A DNA stretch of 22,933 nt from a virus. Shown piece by piece: positions 7,811 to 13,569 of the stretch. The DNA lies in the IMG/VR virus record IMGVR_UViG_3300009440_000036, positions 1 to 22,933 of that record. One strand, 5' to 3'. The number at the start of each line of letters is the position of its first letter. Position 1 is the first letter of the stretch. Under the pieces are notes generated by a model. The model was given only the letters and a program-made list of their open reading frames with translations, was not told where the DNA came from and made no database searches. Made by a program: the position numbers and the translations under genes.

Positions 7811-8189
7811 TACGTTTATTTATTTGTTTTTGCATTAATTTTTTCTCTGCTAATTGAGCATCTTTTTCCCAAGGACCTTTACCGGCTTGCATTACTGAGT
7901 AATCATATTCTTTTCCTTTAAACATTACTTTACCAGCTCCTTCAGAATCTACCTCATAATCTAATCCACTACCTGGATTTTTTATTTCACTTTTATATTG
8001 ATCAACGTGAACTTGTTCATGAGCTAATGTTTTCTGCATTTCTACTGGATCATCTAGTAAATTTTCATTTAAAATAATAACTCCATTTTTAGGTGTTCGC
8101 GCATAAACAGGATCATCACCCATATCTCTTTCAAATACAGAAGTGTTAATTTTATTTAAATCGAACGGAGGGTTTATTTTAAATGCCAT
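7803..8189 (-). CDS. HExxH zinc-metallopeptidase-like protein
   Basis: The protein is 128 aa and contains KTLAHEQVHVDQY, an HExxH zinc-binding motif with a following D-Q, and downstream GKEYDYSVMQAGKGPWEKDA, where the PWEK block recalls small HExxH phage proteins I have seen in similar genomes. No clear third ligand can be assigned. I place the start at the ATG of MAFKINPPF (8187-8189). A GTG at 8240 would add 17 residues, but those codons are the end of the 53-aa gene in another frame. It could process a virion or host protein, or be inactive; the sequence cannot tell. There is no signal peptide, so it acts in the cytoplasm or in the particle. Confidence 0.7.
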   Translation of the reverse strand: MAFKINPPFDLNKINTSVFERDMGDDPVYARTPKNGVIILNENLLDDPVEMQKTLAHEQVHVDQYKSEIKNPGSGLDYEVDSEGAGKVMFKGKEYDYSVMQAGKGPWEKDAQLAEKKLMQKQINKRNG

Positions 8190-8340
8190 TGTTATAAGGA
8201 AATTTTTTATTAAACCATGATTGTCTTTTATCACAACCACAAGGTATGTTAAGACCGTCTGATATTTTATCTACAACGGTCTTAATACCTGTTTTGTTTG
8301 TGAATTTAGCAATGCTATCGCCTAATCCCTTGGATTCCAT
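8179..8340 (-). CDS. 53-aa protein with a CGC cysteine motif
   Basis: This short gene is easy to miss. It reads from ATG at 8338-8340 to TAA at 8179-8181. The protein starts MESKGLGDSIAKFTNKTGIK and later has NIPCGCDKRQSWFNKKFPYN. The pattern GLGD ... TGIK ... CGCxxR ... FPY resembles a small protein seen in many phage morphogenesis clusters, usually of unknown function. The two cysteines could bind a metal or form a disulfide. Its last codons overlap the start of the HExxH gene by 11 bases in another frame, and its ATG touches the stop of the following beta-rich gene, which supports tight packing of real genes. Confidence 0.75.
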   Translation of the reverse strand: MESKGLGDSIAKFTNKTGIKTVVDKISDGLNIPCGCDKRQSWFNKKFPYNNGI

Positions 8341-8772
8341 TTATGCTATTACTTCAGTTGCAATTGCAAAGTCAGAAAAATACATTTGAACCGGGGTTGC
8401 TGCTTCATCAAGTCCTAATTGAACTGTTGATTGTACACCTCCTGGATTAGCAGTTAATGCAGCATATACAGCTTTTTGTGGTGACTTAGATCCGTTTATA
8501 ATTGCTGGAACACCTGCAGCACCATCCTTAGTTGTTGTTACAGTAATGTTTATTACTCTTTGGCTTAGAGTTGTAACTGGTACAGTTGCAGAACCATCAT
8601 TAGCGATAGCGTATCCTGCTTGGCTACTTACAGCGCCTTTTAATACAAGTGATAACACTCCTGTTCCTACAACGTATGATACGCTTTGGATTTGATCTAC
8701 GTTGACTAATTCAGTTCCTTGTGTTGCAAGTGCTGACGAGTCAACAATGTTGAATTTTAAAAATTTTGACAT
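8341..8772 (-). CDS. Unidentified beta-rich structural-type protein (143 aa)
   Basis: The protein begins MSKFLKFNIVDSSALATQGT and is rich in V, T, S and A with alternating polarity (VDQIQSVSYVVG, RVINITVTTTKDG), which suggests a beta-sandwich. It ends with VQMYFSDFAIATEVIA. There are no cysteines, catalytic motifs, signal peptide or membrane segments. Composition and position among small virion-type genes suggest a decoration, head-tail or tail-accessory protein; I do not recognise a family. The ATG follows an A-rich leader that contains a small hairpin (8788-8799), and the 65-bp gap before it is one of the longer gaps in this cluster. Confidence 0.7.
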   Translation of the reverse strand: MSKFLKFNIVDSSALATQGTELVNVDQIQSVSYVVGTGVLSLVLKGAVSSQAGYAIANDGSATVPVTTLSQRVINITVTTTKDGAAGVPAIINGSKSPQKAVYAALTANPGGVQSTVQLGLDEAATPVQMYFSDFAIATEVIA

Positions 8773-8787
8773 TTGTTTTTGTTTTGT

Positions 8788-8799
8788 GGCTGTTAAGCC
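8788..8799 (-). other. Small leader hairpin upstream of the 143-aa gene
   Basis: On the minus strand the leader reads GGCTTAACAGCC, a 4-bp stem with a 4-nt loop, followed by A-rich sequence up to the ATG at 8772. It sits in a 65-bp intergenic gap. It could be a weak processing or stability element in the mRNA leader. The stem is short and may be chance. Confidence 0.25.
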
Positions 8800-8837
8800 T
8801 GGTTTGGTTGTTTTTTTGATTTATCAGTTTACTCTGT

Positions 8838-9188
8838 TTATTTATTCTTCGGTAAGGATTTTATTTTACCATTATGTGTTCTAGCATATCTATGTGTAGA
8901 TGTTTCTTTGCTAGGTATTAATTCACCTGAGTACGTAGCGTCTCCATATTTCCAACTAACTGTCTTAGCAGCTCCATGATGTTCAGCGCCAGTAGAATTA
9001 TGACCATCGTAATTGTAACTACCATGAGCATCGTCAAACAAAGCTTCAGCATGTCCTTTGTGGCCTTCAGCCATTTCTTTTCTACCTCTTGCTACATCTT
9101 CTTCTTCCCATGAATTAACCATGTGATGTTTTGAGTGTTTAGCGTTTCCGCTGTAATGACCGTAATGTCCTTTATAATTGTATCCCAT
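8838..9188 (-). CDS. Histidine/glycine-rich protein with GAAK motif (116 aa)
   Basis: The N-terminal half is very rich in H, G and Y (NYKGHYGHYSGNAKHSKHH), then acidic and basic stretches (VARGRKEMAEGHKGHAEALF), then SYNYDGHNSTGAEHHGAAK. The C-terminal 45 residues look like a separate small domain: SWKYGDATYSGELIPSKET, then ARTHNGKIKSLPKNK. The basic ARTHNGKIKSLPK end looks like a recurring phage module of unknown function. The many histidines could bind metal. The GAAK motif links it to the neighbouring genes. Two bases separate it from the 67-aa gene before it. Function unknown. Confidence 0.7.
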   Translation of the reverse strand: MGYNYKGHYGHYSGNAKHSKHHMVNSWEEEDVARGRKEMAEGHKGHAEALFDDAHGSYNYDGHNSTGAEHHGAAKTVSWKYGDATYSGELIPSKETSTHRYARTHNGKIKSLPKNK

Positions 9189-9190
9189 AA

Positions 9191-9394
9191 TTATGAATTT
9201 GCGTGATATGCGGAAAGCATTTTCTTAGCTTCTTCAGCTGAAGAAAAACCTGATTTCCAAACACCACCTTTTTTGTTATTTAAAATAACGTATTTATCGC
9301 CACGCTTTACAACGCACCCGCTTCCACCTTCTGACTCTGCGCAACCTTTACCGGCCTTAGCAGCACCTAATCTGTTCATTAGAATATTTGCCAT
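9191..9394 (-). CDS. Small basic protein with GAAK motif (67 aa)
   Basis: The protein starts MANILMNRLGAAKAGKGCAE and then has a compact domain: GSGCVVKRGDKYVILNNKKG, GVWKSGFSSAEEAKKML, AYHANS. The order of a beta hairpin (two strands around GDK and NKKGG) and a C-terminal helix ending in AYH suggests an independently folded small domain. There are two cysteines (C18, C27). The N-terminal LGAAKAGKG segment carries the GAAK motif shared with three neighbours. The genes on both sides are only 2 bases away. The role is unknown; a virion-associated DNA- or protein-binding peptide is one guess. Confidence 0.7.
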   Translation of the reverse strand: MANILMNRLGAAKAGKGCAESEGGSGCVVKRGDKYVILNNKKGGVWKSGFSSAEEAKKMLSAYHANS

Positions 9395-9396
9395 AA

Positions 9397-9879
9397 CTAT
9401 ATGTTTTGTAAAGCTACTATATCAGTTAAAACAGTTGATCCAGTTGATAACACTTTAACCACCAGTAGATCTATTACTTTTCCAGCAGCTACATTATTTA
9501 AAGTAACTTGATTACCAGAAACATCTTCAACAACAACATTACCTGTTGTTCCAAAATACAAAGAATAACCGTCGCTAATATTAGCAGCGTTACTTTTATA
9601 TATTTCATATGTAGCAGCTTGAGTGGGACTGCCACTTAACGTTATTGTATTTGCATCGTCCACACTTACCACGGTAAATATTTCGCCATTAGTGTATACT
9701 ACGTCTCCTCCAGATATAACATATCCCAGAGGATTAGTTACTGCTGGTAAAAAATCACTACCAGCATCAATTAATTGATTTGTAGCCCCTGTGTTTGTAC
9801 CACTAGCTATAACCCCAGGTTGAGGTATATTAATAGTGTCGCTGAGGATAACACTTACCGATGAATTGTATGTACTCAT
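9397..9879 (-). CDS. Beta-rich virion-type protein (160 aa)
   Basis: Rich in G, T, V, S and N with little charge, as in fibre, spike or decoration proteins. It opens MSTYNSSVSVILSDTINIPQ and has GEIFTVVSVDDANTITLSGS. The C-terminal part reads SDGYSLYFGTTGNVVVED, GNQVTLNNVAAGKVIDLLVV and ends TDIVALQNI. This GY-x-LY-GTTG-V-V ... VTL-NV-AG ... D-LAL layout resembles small phage head or tail accessory proteins, often of beta-sandwich fold. There is no enzymatic motif. It may be a head decoration or neck protein. Leader is A-rich (AAAAAACAAAAAA before ATG). Confidence 0.65.
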   Translation of the reverse strand: MSTYNSSVSVILSDTINIPQPGVIASGTNTGATNQLIDAGSDFLPAVTNPLGYVISGGDVVYTNGEIFTVVSVDDANTITLSGSPTQAATYEIYKSNAANISDGYSLYFGTTGNVVVEDVSGNQVTLNNVAAGKVIDLLVVKVLSTGSTVLTDIVALQNI

Positions 9880-9891
9880 TTTTTTTGTTTT

Positions 9892-10119
9892 TTATAATTC
9901 TCCAACTCTGCCTTGTGCGCAAAGAACTGGATTGATTCCTTTATATTTAACAGGAGCTTTAAGTATTTGCATACCTGTTATTCCATTACTAGCTCCTTGA
10001 CCATGAACTCTGCCTTCTTGATTTAAAGGCCCGTCCCATATATGAGATTCACCTACTACACCAACTTTTGTTCCTGGTTTTAATTTTTCCATTGCTGGAT
10101 CGTATTTTTTGTGGTCCAT
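9892..10119 (-). CDS. Unidentified 75-aa phage protein
   Basis: The protein starts MDHKKYDPAMEKLKPGTKVG and has VVGESHIWDGPLNQEGRVHG, then GITGMQILKAPVKYKGINPV and LCAQGRVGEL. It has many glycines, one cysteine, no membrane segment and no known motif. The short spacing to both neighbours (2 bases after the 266-aa gene, 12 before the 160-aa gene) supports it as a real member of the late cluster. I do not recognise it. A virion-accessory role is inferred from position only. Confidence 0.65.
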   Translation of the reverse strand: MDHKKYDPAMEKLKPGTKVGVVGESHIWDGPLNQEGRVHGQGASNGITGMQILKAPVKYKGINPVLCAQGRVGEL

Positions 10120-10121
10120 AA

Positions 10122-10922
10122 TTATTTTTTTCTTGATTTATCGTGATTATATCCTTTTTTCTTTAAAGCTAAGTGTTCTTTTTCTGTTTCAGCTGTTTCA
10201 ACTTTTCCGTCTTTGCTATACATTTTGTGTACCTCAAAGCTATTATTTTTTATTTTTTTTGCTGCTCCGGCGAACAATCCTCCGTAAGATTGACCAAACA
10301 TATTTCCAGCGTTTGTTATAGCGCTGTTTTTAAAACCTATAGCATTTGTCATAGGTTGCAACTCTTGTCCTAAAGGGTTTCTTAATTTAGATTCAGAAGT
10401 TTCTTGCTCACTAGGATTATCTGTATAAGATTGCTGTGCGTCTGATACTAGTTGGTTTTGAGTTGCGTTAACACCATTCCTAACGTTACCGTATTGAGAC
10501 GTCATATTACCAATACCTAATCTTCTTCCATAACCTCCACCATACTGAGACACTTGATCTTTACTGTATTCCTCTGGAGACATACCTGCTTCTTCTGATT
10601 TAAATCTTAATCTAGCCGCGTCTCTCGCTTCTTTAGCAGAATTGAAGGTGTCTCTTAAACCAGCCGACTGAGAGTTTGCTCTTCCACCTGGCCCTTGATT
10701 ATCCATCATTGCAGAATAAGCATCACTATAAGCTGAATTAGCATCAGATAAGTAACTTGGGTCAGTTGATTCTGGTTCTGCAGCTCCAGCAGCCTGTTGA
10801 TTGTTAGATCCTAAAGCTTGACCGGCAGCTGCAATTATTCCTCCAGACCTACTTCCTGTAAGTTGAGTAAATCTAGGTGATAAACTTCCTGATGCTGCTG
10901 CTGCTGCTGTTATTGTACTCAT
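10122..10922 (-). CDS. Ala/Ser/Gln-rich virion-type protein with GAAK motif (266 aa)
   Basis: The N-terminus is alanine-rich (MSTITAAAAASGSLSPRF). The middle is low in hydrophobics with many N, Q, S and G residues (LSDANSAYSDAYSAMMDN, KEARDAARLRFKSEEAG). Near the C-terminus, SYGGLFAGAAKKIKNNSFEV holds the GAAK motif and leads into a small module HKMYSKDGKVETAETEKEHL, then ALKKKGYNHDKSRKK. That final module (H-MY-DGK ... EHL-L-KKGY-H) looks like a self-standing phage domain with a very basic end. The helical middle could be scaffold-, injection- or tail-associated. Its ATG sits at 10920-10922, one base before the winged-helix gene's stop. Function unknown. Confidence 0.7.
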   Translation of the reverse strand: MSTITAAAAASGSLSPRFTQLTGSRSGGIIAAAGQALGSNNQQAAGAAEPESTDPSYLSDANSAYSDAYSAMMDNQGPGGRANSQSAGLRDTFNSAKEARDAARLRFKSEEAGMSPEEYSKDQVSQYGGGYGRRLGIGNMTSQYGNVRNGVNATQNQLVSDAQQSYTDNPSEQETSESKLRNPLGQELQPMTNAIGFKNSAITNAGNMFGQSYGGLFAGAAKKIKNNSFEVHKMYSKDGKVETAETEKEHLALKKKGYNHDKSRKK

Positions 10923-11369
10923 TTATCTGTTTTTATCTTTATTAACATTATATATAGATTTAGTTAAAACTTTATCTATATATGAATTTCCTTTTATAAT
11001 CTTGTTTCGCCTTTTACTAATAGGTATATCATCTTCACCTAGCATTATGCGATATATTCTTTTAATAAGTTGTTTGCCTTTAAAAGAAACTTTGTATATG
11101 TTGTACTTTTGAGTTGTTCTATTTCTCTGTCTCCAAACAGAAATCCATTCGCCTTTTATTAATCTACTCCATCTTCTATTATCCCAACTGTAAGAGTAAG
11201 AACCTGCTTCAAAATCTTTTTTTGTAAACAAGTCTATACAATCTAAATATATCAATAGTTCTAAATCTGCTTCATTTAGATCGTTGTTTTTGGAAGCCCA
11301 TTTACGTATTATTCGATAATGTTTTAGCAGATTAAGATTTTTTAAATCTCCTGCTTCTAGCTTTTTCAC
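10923..11369 (-). CDS. Winged-helix-like DNA-binding protein (148 aa)
   Basis: The protein is basic. The predicted order is helix (NLLKHYRIIRKWASKNNDL), helix (NEADLELLIYLDCIDLF), tryptophan-rich segment (YSWDNRRWSRLIKGEWISVW), then RQRNRTTQKYNIYKVSFKGK and a helix (QLIKRIYRIMLGEDDIPISK). This resembles a winged-helix/MarR-type fold, with the R-x-R ... Y-KVS-KG segment as the wing. It may be a late regulator or a virion-associated DNA-binding protein. The start is GTG, not ATG: GTGA overlaps the groES stop (TGA), so its translation is probably coupled to groES. There is no neighbouring operator that I can identify. The fold is a pattern-based inference. Confidence 0.6.
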   Translation of the reverse strand: MKKLEAGDLKNLNLLKHYRIIRKWASKNNDLNEADLELLIYLDCIDLFTKKDFEAGSYSYSWDNRRWSRLIKGEWISVWRQRNRTTQKYNIYKVSFKGKQLIKRIYRIMLGEDDIPISKRRNKIIKGNSYIDKVLTKSIYNVNKDKNR

Positions 11370-11626
11370 AAAACAACGACCACGTCTGTTGACTTAATAA
11401 CGTGATATATTTTTTTATTATTCTGTATCTTATGACCAGCATGCTTATCATAAAATATAATATCTTCTTTTTTAACCCCTTCAACATCATTACCTAGGCT
11501 TATAATTTTAGCCTTTAAGTATCTAATGTCATCTCGGTGTATTTCTGCTAAAAGTAATCCACCATCAGTTTCCTGAATTTGATCTTCTAGCTTTTCTATA
11601 ATTAAATTTCTACCTAGTGCTTTCAT
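11366..11626 (-). CDS. groES: GroES co-chaperonin (Cpn10), 86 aa
   Basis: This is the heptameric lid of the GroEL folding chamber. The family landmarks are present in order: MKALGRNLIIEKLE at the start, the mobile-loop region ETDGGLLLAEIHRDD (a GGLLL in place of the usual GGIIL/I), then KAKIISLG, then VKKEDIIFYDKHAGHKI and YHVIKSTDVVVVL at the end. Length (86 aa) is a little under bacterial GroES (about 95). It begins inside the 3' end of groEL, overlapping it by 17 bases, and ends in a GTGA overlap with the winged-helix gene. In phages the pair is thought to help fold capsid proteins, as phage T4 gp31 does with host GroEL. Confidence 0.93.
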   Translation of the reverse strand: MKALGRNLIIEKLEDQIQETDGGLLLAEIHRDDIRYLKAKIISLGNDVEGVKKEDIIFYDKHAGHKIQNNKKIYHVIKSTDVVVVL

Positions 11627-13160
11627 CTATTCTCATATTATTAATTACACAATCAGTAGAAAGAATAGTTGTTGCCACAGAAGCCGCGTTAATCAAAGCG
11701 CTTTTAGTTACGAGCAAAGGATCAATAATCCCTGACTCAACCATATTTACCATTTTTCCTGTAACCACGTTTAATCCAGTACCATCATTTTTACTAAAAT
11801 CCGGTTCTTTAATATTAGCGTTTTTAAGTATAGTTTTAAAAGGTGACTTTATAGCTTCTAATAATACTTGTTGACCTTTTGTTTTAGGTTTTATTATTGA
11901 CGAAGCATTTAATAAAGCAATACCACCTCCTGGTACTATACCTTGTTTTATAGCGGCTTTTGTAGCACATATAGCGTCTTCAACCCTATCTGTTTTTTCT
12001 TTTAATTCTACATCAGAAAAAGCACCTACTTTTACTATAGCCACTTTAGCACTTAATGTAGCTAATCTTCTTTCTAAATTAACAACAACGTGTGCAGGGT
12101 TTTTCTTTTTTAAATCTTTTTTAATTTTTTCTATAAAATCTTTAGCTTCATCAGGTATTTCTTCTACTTGAATTACTGTTTGATTTTCTTGAGAAATTGA
12201 CTTTACACATTCACCTAAGTAATCTATTTGTATTGCATTTAAATCATCACCTAAATCTTCATTGATTATAGTTGAGTTTGTAAGTAATGCTAAATCATTT
12301 AGTATTTCTTTTTTACGTAAGCCATATGCTGGAGGGTCTACAACGTTTACTTTAATATTACCCTTCATTTTATTCATTACTAAAGCAGAAAGAACAGTGG
12401 GGTCAACTTCGCCTATTACAAGTAGTGGCTTGTTGTTTTTTATTACATGTTCTAGCACAGGTTGTATTTGTCTAATAGATTCTACTTTTGATTCCATTAT
12501 TAAAACTAATGGTTTGTCTAACTCCGCCGTACCTTTTTCTTTGTTAGTTATAAAGTTTTGATGGCAGTAACCTTTGTAGTATTCTATGCCATCTACTATC
12601 TCTGTTTCTGTTATTCCGTTTTCAGAAACACCCAGTGTCACAATCCCTGTTTCACCTACTTCTCTAAAAGCATCGCCTATTAACTTACCTAGAACTTTAT
12701 CGTTGTTGGTTGATATAGTTGCTATATCATCTATCATGTCACCTTTAACGGGTATACTTATTGATTCTAAATATTCAACAACTTTATCAACAGCTTTGTT
12801 TATACCTTCTTTTAGTTCTCTAGTGTTTACGTCCTTACTACGAGCTTCACTTAGTATAGCGTGAGCTAATACAGTAGCTGTAGTTGTTCCATCGCCAGCT
12901 TCATTAACTGTTTTTCTTGCTGCGCCTTTTAACAAAGTTGCACCCATATTTTCAATTGGATCGTGCAATGTTATACAGTTTGCGACAGTAACACCATCCT
13001 TTGTTATGACAGGATTACCCTGGTCATCTTCCATTATAACACATTTACCGCTAGCTCCAAGTGTGGAGCTAACAGCATTTGTGAGTTGTTCAATTCCTTT
13101 AAATATTTTATCTTTAGCTTTGTCTCCAAAACTAAGATTTTTTACTATAGCGTCTGCCAT
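11610..13160 (-). CDS. groEL: GroEL chaperonin (Cpn60), phage-encoded, 516 aa
   Basis: It forms a double-ring ATP-driven folding chamber with GroES. The catalytic residues match those of bacterial GroEL: the ITKDGVTVA loop (D55, equivalent to E. coli D52), NEAGDGTTTATVLAHAI (D90, equivalent to D87), and RVEDAICATKAAI (an aspartate near residue 390, equivalent to D398), followed by PGGGIAL. The apical segment GYCHQNFITNKEKGTAELD corresponds to the substrate/GroES-binding face. Length is 516 aa instead of about 548, and the GGM-repeat tail is absent: the protein ends NNMRIDESTR. The gene precedes groES, the reverse of the usual groES-groEL order. It is the first large gene after the candidate promoter at 13532-13543. 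Host chaperonin genes are usually essential and transferred rarely; carriage by a phage is unusual but known. Confidence 0.97.
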   Translation of the reverse strand: MADAIVKNLSFGDKAKDKIFKGIEQLTNAVSSTLGASGKCVIMEDDQGNPVITKDGVTVANCITLHDPIENMGATLLKGAARKTVNEAGDGTTTATVLAHAILSEARSKDVNTRELKEGINKAVDKVVEYLESISIPVKGDMIDDIATISTNNDKVLGKLIGDAFREVGETGIVTLGVSENGITETEIVDGIEYYKGYCHQNFITNKEKGTAELDKPLVLIMESKVESIRQIQPVLEHVIKNNKPLLVIGEVDPTVLSALVMNKMKGNIKVNVVDPPAYGLRKKEILNDLALLTNSTIINEDLGDDLNAIQIDYLGECVKSISQENQTVIQVEEIPDEAKDFIEKIKKDLKKKNPAHVVVNLERRLATLSAKVAIVKVGAFSDVELKEKTDRVEDAICATKAAIKQGIVPGGGIALLNASSIIKPKTKGQQVLLEAIKSPFKTILKNANIKEPDFSKNDGTGLNVVTGKMVNMVESGIIDPLLVTKSALINAASVATTILSTDCVINNMRIDESTR

Positions 13161-13188
13161 GATTTAATTAGATTTAATTTGATTTATT

Positions 13189-13503
13189 TTATTTAAAAGT
13201 TTTAACGACTTGTGGTCCGCGAATATGAGCTAATTTTTTCTCATAATGGTTAATAGAAGCATCTATTGCTGATTCAGCACCTTCCATTGTTTCGCGTCTC
13301 GTTACATCGATCCATGAATCTTCTTTTTTTGGATCAAGGTATTCAGTTTGGTAAAATCCATTTGGTAGCTGTACAATTCTCCAGTTTTTCTTTTGAACTA
13401 TATGTTCCCAAATTTTCTTGGTTTCTTCCGTAATTTGTGGTTGACTAGTCCACGTGTTAGTCTGGTAAAATAGTGTCATTGGTTTTGGTTTTAAATTTGA
13501 CAT
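13189..13503 (-). CDS. Unidentified 104-aa phage protein
   Basis: The protein begins MSNLKPKPMTLFYQTNTW and contains NWRIVQLPNGFYQTEYLDPK, then EDSWIDVTRRETMEGAESAI, then DASINHYEKKLAHIRG. The layout (NG-FYQTEY ... W-DVT-RETMEGAE-AI ... HYEKKL) looks like a recurring small phage domain: a beta hairpin followed by a helix. No catalytic motif. It is the first gene behind the promoter-like site and 5' leader hairpin upstream of groEL, so it is probably co-transcribed with the chaperonins. A linked chaperone-substrate or regulator role is possible but not supported by sequence. Confidence 0.7.
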   Translation of the reverse strand: MSNLKPKPMTLFYQTNTWTSQPQITEETKKIWEHIVQKKNWRIVQLPNGFYQTEYLDPKKEDSWIDVTRRETMEGAESAIDASINHYEKKLAHIRGPQVVKTFK

Positions 13504-13510
13504 TGGTTAT

Positions 13511-13525
13511 TGCTCTAACCGAGCA
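13511..13525 (-). other. Leader hairpin between promoter and start of the 104-aa gene
   Basis: On the minus strand TGCTC-GGTTA-GAGCA makes a perfect 5-bp stem with a 5-nt loop. It sits between the promoter-like site (13532-13543) and the ATG at 13503. There is no U tract after it, so it is not a terminator. It would lie near the 5' end of the groEL/groES transcript, where a hairpin could stabilise the message or mark a processing site. GGTTA also has an inverted TAACC next to it, giving an alternative fold. Confidence 0.4.
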
Positions 13526-13531
13526 GGTATG

Positions 13532-13543
13532 TTTATATTATCA
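13532..13543 (-). promoter_or_regulatory. Candidate promoter (TGATAATATAAA) for groEL/groES transcript
   Basis: The minus strand reads TGATAATATAAA, the same downstream half found in the five plus-strand early promoter candidates. The upstream TACGA half is replaced by AATAA at the same spacing, so it is a variant or a different class. It stands in a 66-bp gap between the 562-aa fibre and the 104-aa gene and would make the chaperonin cluster a separately started unit. Based on motif sharing and position only. Confidence 0.45.
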
Positions 13544-13569
13544 CTTGTTTGTTATTGTTTTTACTTTAA

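Noticed and set aside
8190-8240. Upstream GTG start (8240) for the HExxH gene
   Set aside because: The extra 17 residues overlap the 53-aa gene; MAFKINPPF at 8189 is a standard ATG start with protein-like sequence following.
10109-10373. Plus-strand open frames of 66-70 aa
   Set aside because: They are mirrors of the 266-aa gene with composition typical of reverse-strand shadows (F/Y/L-rich).
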